64,000 bases of DNA from Vigna angularis. Its lineage: Eukaryota > Streptophyta > Magnoliopsida > Fabales > Fabaceae. Of the stretch, positions 37,321 to 49,013 are shown one piece after another. The stretch covers positions 28,353,960-28,417,959 of the forward strand of contig NC_068979.1 in the NCBI RefSeq assembly GCF_016808095.1. Reading direction: 5' to 3'. The notes beneath the pieces are model-generated. The model was not told where the DNA came from. It was given only the letters and a program-made list of their open reading frames with translations, and searched no databases. The translations under genes and the position numbers were made by a program. Each line of letters starts with the position of its first letter. The first letter of the stretch is position 1.

Positions 37321-38085
37321 CCCATCCCTAAGGTAAAAATAAATCAAATTCATGGTTTGGTAGGCGAGATTTAGCTTTTTTAGACATGGTAAATACCAAA
37401 TTAAATGTAAGTTATCAACCTATATCATAACGACAATAAATAATAATAATGATAATAAAAAGTTATGATGGTAATAAAATATTATTAATAATAATAAGAT
37501 TTAATCACCACTTCTAAATAAATTTGAAAACTTTCAATTAAATCTTTAATAATTTTTTATGATTTATTAAATCTTTAAAAATTTAAAACTTTTCAATTAA
37601 AATTTTGTTAAAAAATTTGTTGATTAGAATGACAATTGAGTGATATAATGGTTATTTTGCACAAATCTTATTTTCATTTCGGCATATGTAATTTTATAAT
37701 ATTGAGTGTGAAACACATCGATAACACGCCAATAACATAAACATTATTACACATTATTATCATAAAAAAAAATAGTATATTCCTTGTACCCTACTATACC
37801 ACTTATTCACCAGAATCAATCAATTTGAGCCGTCTTGCTATCCAATTCCAGACATTTCCTTTTTTGGCATTCATAGTCAAAGAGAACATTTTTCCCGCAT
37901 CCATAACCAAAGAGAATCTCTTTCACACGTCCACGGTCGAAAAAGAGTCATCATCACTCGAACTCATCTTCTTCTTGCATCCATAACCAAAAGAGTCATT
38001 ATCACTTGAACTCATCCTTTTCCTGCATCCATGTCGAAGAGAACCTATTTCCTGCAAACACGGTTGAAGAGTCATTGTAACATCC
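37321..38085. other. Intergenic spacer with imperfect repeats
   Basis: At 37850-38080 the phrases TGCATCCATAACCAAA and AAAGAGTCATTATCACTTGA (or near variants) recur two to four times at roughly 60-80 bp. No protein was recognised. Confidence 0.45.
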
Positions 38086-38990
38086 TAATTTTGGGCATTA
38101 CTAACAAACCATTTTTATTGTGCAAATAAAAATAAATTAAACAACTCAAAACATAATTTAAATCCTTTAGACGTCATTAAATAAAACTCAAAACAATTGT
38201 TTACAACTATAATAAAATATTAGACCGTTCAACAATTAAATAAAAGTCAACCGTGCTAAAAATAACCCAAAGAAGTATAATTCCCAATCTCTCAATATCC
38301 TCGCCGCTTCAAGTATCCGTGAGACTATTTGTAACATTATCTACTCCCTACAACATGAGTCATACGATCATCGTAGGTGAAAACCACAACCACAAAGAAA
38401 ATGCAAGAAAGAGCTAACACAATAAACATTAAATCACTGATATAACATGTATATCATAGTTGTTAAGTCTTTATCACATCCAAGAATCATCAATACACAA
38501 TAAGATTATAACAACCAATACAAAAACCCATCATCCATTTTCTTAACCGGAATAAGTTCCAACCCATTAGATCTACATCACCTGTCGAGAAATGGCAATA
38601 TGTGCCTATACCAACCACCACTATAAACTTATGTCAACTTTCATACTTTGCCGCACATTCATGTTAACCAAAACAAGACGATTTGAATGGTCATCCACGT
38701 AGCTTCGAAGTTGTCTCCCCTGCTCCAAGTTGTTCACCTCAACACTAAACTCAACATGAGTCAGAACCCTACGGGCGAGACATTCATCCCTTTCTACTCC
38801 ATCGAAAGAGGAAAGGGTAGCACTCGAATACCCAGTCCCTTTTACCGACCCTCAAGGATGAAGAGATTCATCTCTTCTACCGCCTTTTAAAGACGAATAG
38901 ATCTACCTTTCTACCCTCTGCAAGAGGAAAGGTACAACTCGAATTAAAGAAGTATAGACAGAAGACATACTCAATGCTAATAATAACAAG
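38086..38990. mobile_element. LTR-like block starting TGTAACATCC
   Basis: Begins TGTAACATCCTAATTTTGG and has CATACGATCATCGTAGGTG with a following AGAGCTAAC at the position where the 49472 block has ACGATCATTGTATTC and GAGCTAACC. This suggests LTRs of one Ty3/gypsy group. The far end is not clear. Confidence 0.45.
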
Positions 38991-39364
38991 GTTTAATAAT
39001 TTGTCAAGTCCCTGTTTTTTGTAGGAATCTCAAATTGGTCTTTTCTTTTTTGACGTCTCAATTGGGTCCTTATTTTGTGAAAATTGCAATAATTACACCC
39101 CTACCGTTAAATTGGGCCCAACGACGTTAATGTATGATTGGCGTGGCATGGTGTACTATGTTTTTAATTGACGTAACTGACATATGTTGGGCATGATGTG
39201 GATTTTGGTTGTTTTAAAATTAAAAAGTTGGGAAAAAATTGGGAGAACTTCCATTTTTTATAAATCCCTGATTGAATCCCTAATAAAAGGGGATAACTTT
39301 GTTCTGCTTCTTCTTCTTCTTCGAGAGGGGTGTTCGTTATTGTTGAGCTAAGATAGGTTTGAAG
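38991..39364 (+). mobile_element. Mutator-like left end
   Basis: AAGGTTTAATAATTTGTCAA, CAAATTGGTC and GACGTCTCAATTGGGTCCTT are closely matched at 62800-62880. Phrases such as TTAATTGACGTAACTGACA follow the usual form of legume Mutator-like inverted repeats. No right end was found before 41 kb. Confidence 0.55.
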
Positions 39365-39870
39365 ATGGCCCATTCGTGTTGGTCTTCGTCATGTAGTGGC
39401 TAGCGGAAGCAAAACCCTAATGTGGTGGTGGTGAAGGATCTACCAGTGGTGGTGTATCACCGTTTTGCCTTTGTGGAGAGAAATATGTTTTAAGAACTGC
39501 GAGAATAACTAAGAACAAAGGCAAGCAATTTTGGGATTGTCCTAAGTACAAGGTATGGTATTTTCGTTATTATTTTTTAAAAGAGGCCATTGTTGGATGT
39601 AATTGGTGTTTTTTTGTCACAAAATGGTAGTGAAGATGGTGGTTGCAATTACTTTAGATGGTGTACTGATGATGGGATAATGGAAAGGGATAGGAGTGTA
39701 AAGTCTGAAGGAAAGACTGAGTCTTTCACGAATAGAGAAAATGGTGGATGGAAGACTATAAGTGATTTGAAGAAATTAGTGTAGAGATTGGAAAAAAGGA
39801 TTAAGGTGTTGATAGGGGTGGTTAATGTTGTTTGTATGATGAACATTATTGTAGTTACAATATGGATGAC
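39365..39870 (+). pseudogene. Broken GRF zinc-finger / transmembrane gene
   Basis: The first part (about 39428-39552) reads PFCLCGEKYVLRTARITKNK then QFWDCPKYK, and the second (39626-39783) GSEDGGCNYFRWCTDDG, together the Cys-x-Cys..CNYFRW pattern of the plant GRF zinc finger. After a stop at 39782 the same frame continues RLEKRIKVLIGVVNVVCMMN, a short coiled coil and membrane helix. Defects are a start codon at 39365 whose frame stops after 12 codons, an intron whose acceptor before GGTAGTGAA lacks AG, and the stop. Similar GRF proteins are numerous in plant genomes, and many may be transposon-carried. Confidence 0.75.
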
Positions 39871-41037
39871 AAATCCATGACGTCTATTAGCAGTGTTTTC
39901 ATTGTAATTAATTATGATCCAATGTAGTTAGGATGCAATATGTATGACAAATACATTGAGCTCAGTATTGTATAATTGACGATGTTATTTATCGTAACGA
40001 ATGAAAGTTATTTTGAGTTGAAAAGTTTGTATTATTTTTTACTTTTGGTATATATCTAAGAAGAAAAAACAATTCAGAATCTTATGAAACCAAATGTTCC
40101 CAATTTGAAAACAGAAGCATAATGAGTCTTACAGCATATTACATATGTTGTTGTACTCACATTTTGAATTTGATTGTGGCCAATTGATTAAAGATTTGCA
40201 AATTGAATTACATGAAAAAAAAAAGTATTGAATTGGATATGGTAACTACTGTTGTCTTCTCTTTTATTTTCCATTATTCACAATGTGAATAAAAATTTGA
40301 TCGAACATTATCGATTATATTTTTGTTTTTGTTTTATAGCGCTTGAGTTTTGGAAATATTTCTTGTACAAAGAATATTGTACTTTTATTTAAACTTTATA
40401 ATATATTAATAAACATATAGAATAAATCAAGAGAAAAAAATATCGGTGAATTAATTTATCAAACATATTAATCCGTGATGGATTAATTAAACAAGATTAC
40501 AAAATTTCTGACTAAAAGAAATTAGATTGAAGTCACTCATTTTTAAATTTTTCCAACATTTTACATATAGTTTGTCAAATACTTTATGCGTTAAGTTGTT
40601 TTCGCATTCTTTTTCTTTTAATATATCAAACGCCAAAATGCTCCTTTCTGAAGACTTTTTAAATCATCTAAAAATATACTTTAACCTTTTCTTATGATTT
40701 CTTGTGTTTTACAATTAGTTATTCATTAACAGTTTTATATTAGCTTCCGATACATTCAATATTTGGATATTGTGCATGTAAAATATTCTAAAGGAACATA
40801 CCAATGAACATGGTATAAAGTTGACCCATTATTGAAAATTCATCCACACGATTTGATCTAATCAATGAATTGATAATAGTCCATTCAAAGTTCAAACTAT
40901 TTTTTACATTACCGTGATAAGAAGACAATGTCTTTTATATTATGGATAAGCACATATATTATTAAATATTTATTTGTCGTACTCGCAAACTATCCTATAT
41001 GAATATACTTTTCGTATAGAGACTATCCACAGGCTCT
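39871..41037. other. AT-rich intergenic spacer
   Basis: No coding sequence or complete repeat recognised. It leads into the promoter of the first DUF1262 gene. Confidence 0.5.
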
Positions 41038-41148
41038 TTGACTTAGTCAATGAATAGATTTGGTACACACGTTATGAAACCAAACCAATCTACTATTGGT
41101 ATCTATGAGTTGTTAAGCTGCTGAAAAATATTGGAGAGTGAGAAGAAA
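41038..41148 (+). promoter_or_regulatory. Leader/promoter of DUF1262 gene 1 with palindromic W-boxes
   Basis: TTGACTTAGTCAA at 41038-41050 contains two inverted TTGACT cores (WRKY W-box TTGACY) about 100 bp before the start codon. WRKY control is an inference from the motif only. Confidence 0.45.
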
Positions 41149-43174
41149 ATGTATGTGACAAGACCCCTTTCCATGTACAAAAGGAACCCTGGTGCTCTTT
41201 CAGAGCCTCCTGCAGGACCAAATTCAGGTTATCTTGTAATCTTTGATGAAGAAGCTCAGACATACTCTTGTTTTGGTTTGTGCAAGGACTCTACTATCAG
41301 CGATCTTCCCTTTCCTCAGGACAAAAATTTAACCATCAACTATGGAAGTGATGATGAAGAAGCCTTGTTTGTTCCAGTCTTGAATCAACCACTGTCATCA
41401 AACCGCTACTATGTGATAAGAAAGACGGGGAAGCATCAAGGGTATGAATTATTATTCCTTTCTTTATTTCAGTTAAAGTTCAAAGGATGCTTTTTGTAAC
41501 ACAAAATTTTAACAACATAACTGGTTTCAGCGTAAGTGTTTCCCAACCACTCTTTCTGCAGAATGTTAGTATTATGTAGTCTGTCTAAAGAAGCATGTTT
41601 TTACATTCTAATAAATGCGAAGAAGGTGACTTTAATCTTAACTCAACCCTATAAAATATATGAGATTTGCATTTATTCATATATTATAAATTGGTTTTAT
41701 CTTTACGTGAAACTTTCAATAATAAATGTCACACAAACAATACAGAAAAGCTAAAGTTTATATCAGGTCAAGTATAACTAAATCTGAACATTTTGGATAA
41801 TATTCATCTCTTAAACTTGAAATTTTTAATTGTTCTAATAGTTCCACGTTATTTAAGAGTTACAAACCGGTTTTGTGAGATTGAATTAAGCTTAAAAATT
41901 ACTTTCTAACATGGTGTCAGAGTCATAGTGAGAGTCTATCCTAGCGAGATCTATGTGGACATTCTGTTTCACCCGTTGTCGGGACCACCCATTAATTTTA
42001 CTCTCACGTTTGATATGTTTATATCTTGACATGAAGCGGGTGTGTTGGAAGTCTCACATCGACTAGAGATAAAGCCAAATTATACTATATAAGTGGGATG
42101 CAAACCAAACCTTTTGGGTTGAGTTAGGTTTAAAAACCACTTTCTAACATATTTTTTGAAGTTTTTAAAAAGATAAAACAGGAGTTATGAGCATGGAAGT
42201 GATTAATCATAATAATGTTATCTCAATGAATTTGATTGGAAACGTTATTGCATTCACACACTCTTGAAGAGTGTGGTTTCAAACATCATTTTGATTCTTG
42301 AATTGATTTCAGTGAAGCTAGCACAAGTTCAAAGGAAGAGGACATGGGAACCTGTTTGTGTTGCAGTTTTGTCAGCGATGTTAAATCAAGACCTTTGGAT
42401 CCCTCTGATGTTTATCAGCAAGTTGAAATCATCAAAAAGAATTACGGTTTCCAGGCAAAGTCTGTTGCCTCAGACGGAATTCCTGCTGGTTTGTTGAGGA
42501 ATAAAGGGTGGACAGCTTATGGTAGGACTCCCAGCAATTACCATTTACGTGAAGCTTTAGGCGCCAATGATTCCTTGCGTGCCAAGCTTCCTGGTGTTAA
42601 CTTCCCACTATCCAATGATCGGTCTGAATCAGTGGTTGTTGGAAAGTGGTACTGCCCTTTTATGTTTGTGAAGGAAGGAATAAGACTGAAGGAGCAGATG
42701 AAGAAGTCAGTGTTCTATGAGTTGACACTCGAGCAAAGATGGGAAAAGATATTTTCGAAGGAAAACAATGAACACAGTGGTGAGAACCATGCTGTGTTTA
42801 TAGATGTTGTTGTTCAAACAGAAGTTGCCAAGGTTGCAGGAAAGGAAGCTGTTTGGGATGAGGATGGTGTTGACAATGAGAAAGTGGTGTGGTTTAGGAG
42901 TTTTGGCGATGGAACCTCTGAAAGAAGTGTTGGACTGAGTTTGGAAATTGTTAATGGAATGAAATGGGAGCAAGAAAGAGTTGGGTGGATTGCAGGGAAT
43001 GAAAGGCAAGTGAGAGTGGAAAGAGTGGAGAAGTTTGAAGGAACAATTAACAAGTGGGTGAAATTTGGTTGCTACGTGCTGGTAGAAAGTTTTATATTAA
43101 GGGCAATGGATGGCAGATTGGTGTTATCTTACGAATTCAGACACAAACATCAAATTAAGTGCAAATGGGAGTGA
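41149..43174 (+). CDS. DUF1262 family protein, paralogue 1
   Basis: Exons 41149-41441 and 42313-43174 give 384 residues. Function is unknown; the family is plant-specific and Arabidopsis has a tandem set. Conserved blocks: start MYVTRPLSMYKRNPG, GPNSGYLVI, TYSCFGLC, LPFPQ, NQPLSSNRYYVIR, then after the intron GEASTSSKEED, VASDGIPAGLL, VVVGKWYCPFMFVKE, FYELTLEQRWEKIFS, WEQERVGW and GCYVLVESFIL, ending KCKWE. No signal peptide or membrane segment is evident. The intron is phase 2 within the glycine codon of HQG/EAS. At 871 nt it is far longer than in the other two copies, because a TRIM and an LTR fragment have inserted. ATG 41149 was chosen because paralogues start at the same MYVTRP. Confidence 0.93.
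41622..41722 (-). mobile_element. Solo TRIM LTR fragment
   Basis: GACTTTAATCTTAACTCAAC, TTATAAATTGGTTTTATCTTT and a TTCAATAA end follow the LTR of the TRIM at 27620-27995, in minus orientation. It sits inside the DUF1262 gene 1 intron. Confidence 0.65.
41831..42149 (+). mobile_element. TRIM in the DUF1262 gene 1 intron
   Basis: A 5' LTR to TTTCTAACA at 41911, then primer site TGGTGTCAGAG at 41912, polypurine-type GAAGCGGGTG near 42033, and a 3' LTR TGTTGGAAGTCTCAC..TTTCTAACA at 42043-42149. The two LTRs are rather different in length and sequence and no target duplication was seen, so the element is old or rearranged. Confidence 0.75.
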
Positions 43175-44000
43175 TTGTTTTCTTTTCTGCATACTTGTGT
43201 TATTTAACGTTTGGTTAGTTCTTGTTTTTCTTTTCTGCATATTTGAGTTGTAATGTTATTTAATGTTGACTAAGGGAAAGCAAATCAGATAGCCCATGAG
43301 AACAAAATCTTATATGCATCATGTTGGGTTTCATATATCCAGATCCAAGAGAAATGTGACCAAGCCAATATGGCTAAAGGATTTTCAGGGATTTAGGATT
43401 CTTTTTCAATAAACAGTGTTCTAACTGCGTCATCAATCTCTCTCCTGAAAACCTTTTAAATTGTTTTCTGTCCGGTCTAGTACTTGATATCATGGATTTT
43501 ATAACTCACCTCCCATCCTCTTTTGGCCACACCATCGGTTTTCATGCATTCAAATCGTAGATTATATGTCAATTTGAATACCAAACAAGCAACTTTATAG
43601 GGGAGTTCAGACATTGGAATGAAGATAAGTGGGAATGGAACATGATTGGGAGGAGATAATGGTTTGAATGGAAAAAACCATAAATACATGCACTAATGTT
43701 ACAATTATCTATGATATATTTAAGGAAGGAAAATGAAGACACTTGGGTGTGGGGTGGTGAATATGATGAGTCTTACACGATTAAAGATGCTATATGTCCT
43801 AACTGAAAAGGCCAAACTTGCTTTTAAAAGTAAAATTACACACAAAATATCTATATAACAACTACTGTTCTTGCGTTTACAAAGCATACATATAAGGCAA
43901 AGAAATAATATCTTCAAAGCATATGGGAAGGTGAACTATTTCCCCTTGTTCTAGCTCTGCATTCCAAAACAATCACATAGTAACTAGATTGTAATAACTC
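43175..44000. other. Spacer between convergent DUF1262 genes
   Basis: Must hold both 3' UTRs. Duplicated TTCTTTTCTGCATA phrases follow the stop of gene 1 at about 43190 and 43230. No other gene recognised. Confidence 0.55.
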
Positions 44001-45297
44001 TCATTCCCATTTGCACATAATTTGATGTGGATGCCTGAAATCATAAGTCAGCACCAAACTTCCATCCATTCTCTTAAAAACAAAACTCTCTACCAGCATA
44101 TAACAACCAAATTTCTCCCACTTGTTCATTCCTCTAAACTCCTCTACTCTCATCAATCTCTCTTGCCTTCCATTGCTTGCTTTCCACCCAACTCTTTTCT
44201 GCTCCCATTTCATTCTCTCCACCACTTCCAAACTCAGTCCAACACTCATCTCTCTTCCAGTTTCATCAACACTCTTAAACCACAGCACCTTCTCAACCAC
44301 CCCACTTTCATCCCAAACAGCATCCCTTCCTGCAACCTTCACAACTTCTGTCTGAATGACAACTTCAACAAGCACACTATCTTCACTGTTTGCAACTTCC
44401 TTTGAAAATATTTTTTCCCATCTTTGCTCTAGTGTGACCTCATAGAACAATGACCTTTCCATCTGCTCATTCAGTCTCATTCTTTCCTTCAAAAACATAA
44501 AAGGGCAGTACCACTTTCCAACTACCACCGATTCAGAACTACCATTAGACAATGGGAAGTTGAAATCTGGAAGCTTGGAGCGTAAAGAGTCATTCGAGCC
44601 TAAAGCTTCATCCAAATGGTAATTGCGGGGAGTGCTAGCCTTTACACGCCAACCTTTACTCCTCAAGAAGTCAGGAGGAATTCCATCTGGGGCAACAGAC
44701 TTTGCATGAAAACCGTTATGCTTATTGATTATTTCAACCTTCTGATAATCATCAGAGGGAACCAAAGGTCTTGGTTCAACATCTTTGACAAAGCGGAAAC
44801 AGAAACAAGTAGCTTTTTCTCCTTCCTTTGAACTTGTGCTTGCTTCGCTGAAATAAATTCACGTAGAGAATAGATAAAAAATTGGATAAAAAATAGATAT
44901 ATAATATTGAAGTTATTGGAAGCTAGATACTTCGATTGGAAGAAAAATTTGATCCATACCCTTGATAATTCCCGTCCCTTCTTATGGCGTAGTAGCGGTT
45001 TGAAGACAGTGGCTGATTCAATACTGGGATGAACAAGACCTTTTCCCAGTATGTGATGGTTTGGTTGGGAGGGTTACTTTGTTGAGCTGCATGGCTGGTG
45101 TATGTGTCTGTGATGATTAAGTTCTTGTCCTGAGGAAAAGGAAGATTCTTGATTTCTGGGTCTTCACATAATCCGAAACAACTGTAAGATGTTGGTTCAT
45201 CCCATATTACAAGATAACCTGAATTTGGTCCCAATGGAGGATCTGAAAGAACCTCAGGGTTCCTCTTGTACATAGAAAATGGTCTTGTCACATACAT
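44001..45297 (-). CDS. DUF1262 family protein, paralogue 2
   Basis: Exons 45297-44960 and 44847-44001 give 394 residues. It carries the same ordered blocks as paralogue 1: MYVTRPFSMYKRNPEV, GPNSGYLVIWDE, YSCFGLCED, LPFPQDKN, NQPLSSNRYYAIR, GEASTSSKEG, SVAPDGIPPDFL, VVVGKWYCPFMFLKE, FYEVTLEQRWEKIFS, WEQKRVGW, GCYMLVESFVF and a CKWE end. It has a short insertion near SHAAQQSNPPNQT before the LFIPVLNQ block. The intron is 112 nt, phase 2, at the same glycine. It is tail-to-tail with paralogue 1 and the two look most alike, so an inverted local duplication is likely. No defects were seen. Confidence 0.93.
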
Positions 45298-45375
45298 TTT
45301 TCTCTCTGATATTTCTGATGTATTTCCTTATAATTCAATCTTAGTTACAAACCCAATCTTTGCTTCTCATGAATA

Positions 45376-45378
<3 letters not shown>

Positions 45379-45412
<34 letters not shown>
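45379..45412. repeat. (AT)17 microsatellite upstream of DUF1262 gene 2
   Basis: An uninterrupted AT tract about 80 bp before the start codon, in the promoter or leader. Length variation here could affect promoter spacing. Confidence 0.95.
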
Positions 45413-45414
<2 letters not shown>

Positions 45415-46420
45415 TAAATTTCTAGATTCTAAGTGTTATCAGAAAAAGTGAAGTGATAATGTTTATCTGTTGCAAGCTGGAGAGATATTCTGTTCGGTTT
45501 CTGCATTTGGATTTAGATTATACTGGAATAGGCGACATTCTAACCTTGTATGCTACAAAGATGACACATTGCAGACAGAAATTCTGAGCTGCCAAGTTAT
45601 TTGCTACGAAACACGTAATCAAATATGAATGAATATCGAACACACCACCAACATTGGTATTCTGATATATATAGTTTATGTTTAAAATATAACATGCGAA
45701 AATAATATTATGTAATTCATCTTGTATATCAAATATTATGAATGAGTTTATTAGTGCATATTTTATAAAGTAGGTGCTCTTCTCATAAAATAAACAGATT
45801 TTTGCTTTTTGTGTATTTATCTAATTTGCTCAATTTAAAAGTAAGCAATTTTCCACTTTAAACAAATTCTACGTACTTATTAAATAAATGGTTATTTGAT
45901 CAATACTTAAGTTAAAACAAATTGGTTTAATCTCTTATTCAAACTTATTTATAAATTGATTATGTAATTAATAATAATAAATGTATATGTAATAGTAATA
46001 CTTTTTTTAATTATTTTTAAATAATTAATATTCAGAAATAAAATATAAGCTTAAATTATTTTTCAAAGTTTTGTTATGTAGCAAAAGAAGCAAAATGAGA
46101 CCATTAGAAAATAATCTTATAAAAGAGAAACAAAAAAGTTTATTAATTAAGACCGAAAGGATATTAACAAAATCAAATGTATAAATCAATAATTATATGG
46201 ACAAACTTCAAAAAACACTTAAGTCTTTGGGTTTACACTTAGGTTCTTTATAACCTCATAAGTGTAAAAAACAGTTAATAAAAATTAATAATTTATTAAA
46301 AAAATGATAAAATATGTTCCGTCGTATTTTCTTTTTTAACATATTTTAAGATATATAAGTTGCTTTTTAATATAAACCACATTGACTACAAAAACAATTT
46401 AAGAGTATGAATATGAATAT
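45413..46420. other. AT-rich intergenic spacer
   Basis: No coding sequence or repeat element recognised between the DUF1262 gene 2 promoter and the LTR element. Confidence 0.5.
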
Positions 46421-46425
46421 TATAG

Positions 46426-49013
46426 TATGTAATATTGACAAAGTGGTTATTGAATAAGGTCGATCTATCTATTCGCCATTGGTCAACCTGGTCGAATGGT
46501 TTGTGTAGTAATTGGGCCTACAACGCTAATAAGCTACTTCAAATGGTAATTGGGCCAACACTTAAGTTGTTACTGGGCCAATAATCCAGTGAATGATAAA
46601 ATAATCAAAGATATTGATAAGTTTGTTTATAATATCTGATTAAAGATATTGGTAAAGCTCATATTGATAAAGTTGTTTATGAGTAACTAACCGGATCTCC
46701 AAGTAAGGTTATTTTTTATTTTATCTATGAAACACTTATAAATACATTGATAGGGTCAAAAGCCAGGTACGTTTCATTCACAATCTACTCACGCTCATCC
46801 TTCATAACACCCAAACATTCAGTAGTGATAACCATTCACTAAATACTCAACCAAGAGCCGAGGTTCTTCAAATCACACGCCTAACTTGAGCGTCAGAGTG
46901 CCTTTTGTAGGTACCTCCCCCCCTGGAGCACGAAGGCAACCGATCGGCCAAGACTGACGTGACTGAACGGCCTAGACGGAAGTCAACCGAGCGGTCAATC
47001 TGTGGAAGCCGAGCGGTCTAAGCGGAAGGAGCAGGTGGAGCTCGTGATTCAAGCGTCAGAAAGGTTTGTGTCTCGGTCCCGAAAATATCTACCAAAACAT
47101 TTTGGCGCCCACCGTGGGGCCGGGGGCATCCCTTATAACCACAGGAAACTGGACAAGGATGCAATCTCACGATCGACATCAACAAGCTTCTACGGCTTTA
47201 CAGATAATTATTTGGATATAGATTCATTTTATTATTTTATATGATATCTTAATTCAATATTGTTGAAGATTTATTAAGGGTTCAATAATGCACTCACCAC
47301 TTACCCAAATTTGGCATCAAGTGTTCAACCGTGTAACAGCTCGGCCATTCGGCCTCACTAGTATTCAACCGTTCGGCTTCACAGTGCACATGACAGGACC
47401 ATGCAGACCACTCGGCCAAGAGGAGTGCAAGAACCAAGAGGTAAATCCCTCTCGTTGAAGAAAGACCGAGAGGTAAATCCCTCTCGTTGAACTGAAGACC
47501 GAAGAGGTAAATCCTTCTCAGAAGTAAGCCATCACTGGTGTCAAAAAAACCCAGGGAACGCTCTCCGATAACCCCTAGTCCTAAACCGAGCGGTGAGGTT
47601 CTATACGGCCTCACTCTCGTCCTAAACCGAGCGGTGGGGAACGTTCTAAAGTGAACGCTCACTCTCGTCCAAAGCCGAACGGTAAAGTTCGTTCCCTAGG
47701 AAGAACTCCTTGGTCAAAGTCAAAGCAAAGAGCTAAAGTCCTCTCGCTAGGAAGTTCTTCAGGAACTCCTAGTGCAAAGCCGAACGGTAAAGCTTGTTCC
47801 CTAGGAAGAACTCCTAGGTCAAAGTCAAAGCAAAGAGGTAAAGCCCTCTCGCTAAGAAGTTCTCTAGGAACTCCTAGTGCAAAGTCGAACGGTAAAGCTC
47901 GTTCCCTAGAAAGAACTCCTAGGTCAAAGTCAAAGCAAAGAGGTAAAGTCCTCTCGCTAGGAAGTTCTCCAGGAACTCCTAATGTAAAGTCGAACGGTAA
48001 AGCCCGTTCCCTAGGAAGAATTCCTAGGTCAAAGTCAAAGCAAAGAGGTAAAGCCCTCTCGCTAGGAAGTTCTCCATGAACTCCTAGTGCAAAGTCGAAC
48101 GGTAAAGCTCGCTCTCTAGGAAGAACTTCTACGTTAAAGCCGAACGATCATTCACACCATAATCGCAGCCGAACGGTCGTGCTTACATGGTATAACCATC
48201 TAATTTCTTTTACTTCAAATTCGATTATTTTTCCTCCTTGGTACAGGTACATCAAATACAGCCTCCCTCGAACTCATAAGTCCTATAGTTAACCACGGCT
48301 GAAGCCGAACGCTTAACTCGGACTAGGGGGCATGATGTATCGTATGTAATATTGACCGAGCGGTTATTGAACAAGGCCGATCGGTCTATCCCCATTGGTC
48401 AACCTGGTCGAATGGTTTGGGTCGTAATTGGGCCTACAACGCTAATAAGCTACTTCAAATGGTAATTGGGCCAACACTTAAGTTGTTACTGGGCCAATAA
48501 TCCAGTGGATGATAAAATAATCAAAGATATTGATAAGTTTGTTTATAATATCTTATTAAAGATATTGGTAAAGCTGATATTGATAAAGTTGTTTATGAGT
48601 AACTAACCGGATCTCCAGGTAAGGTTGTTTTTATTTTATCTATGAAACACTTATAAATACATTGACAGGACCAAAAGCCAGGTACGTTCCATTCACAATC
48701 TACTCACGCTCACCCTTCATAACACCCAAAAATTCAGTAGTGATAACCATTCACTAAATACTCAACCAAGAGCCGAGGTTCTTCAAATCACACGACTAAC
48801 TTGAGCGTCGGAGTGCCTTTTGCAGATACCTCCCCCCTGGAACACGAAGACAACCGATCGGCCAAGACTGACGTAACCGAACGACCTAGACGAAAGTCAA
48901 CCGAGCGGTCAAACTATGGAAGTCGAGCGGTCTAAACAGAAGGAGTAGGTGGAGCTCGAGATTCAAGCGTAAAAAAGGTTTGTGTCTCGGTGCCAAAAAT
49001 ATCTACCGAAACA
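46426..49013 (+). mobile_element. Non-autonomous LTR retrotransposon, gypsy-type primer site, with target duplication
   Basis: LTRs 46426-47099 (674 bp) and 48343-49013 (671 bp) are near-identical in order and length and end ACC(A/G)AAACA. A primer site TGGCGCCCACCGTGGGGC starts at 47103, a form common in plant Ty3/gypsy (Tat-type) elements. A GACTAGGGGGC polypurine tract lies at 48321-48331. Pentamers TATAG flank it at 46421-46425 and 49014-49018. The 1.2-kb interior has no gag or pol; it carries a 105-bp tandem repeat. The LTR starts with TATG if the TATAG duplication is right; a TG start 8-12 bp further out (TGATGTATCG in the 3' copy) is the alternative. Confidence 0.85.
47675..48150 (+). 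repeat. 105-bp tandem repeat, four units plus a partial
   Basis: Units begin at CCGAACGGTAAAG (47675, 47780) and TCGAACGGTAAAG (47885, 47990, 48095), exactly 105 bp apart. Each contains TTCCCTAGGAAGAACTCC or a variant, and CTCTCGCTAGGAAGTTCT. The length preserves one frame, so 47651-48079 reads as 35-residue Ser/Lys/Arg-rich repeats (for example RSLGRTPRSKSKQRGK). Whether it is translated is unknown. Confidence 0.93.

Noticed and set aside
44022..44405. 127-codon plus-strand open frame
   Set aside because: Antisense to the second exon of DUF1262 paralogue 2.
47294..47662. 122-codon minus-strand frame
   Set aside because: Inside the LTR retrotransposon interior, with no family match and an orientation opposite to the element.
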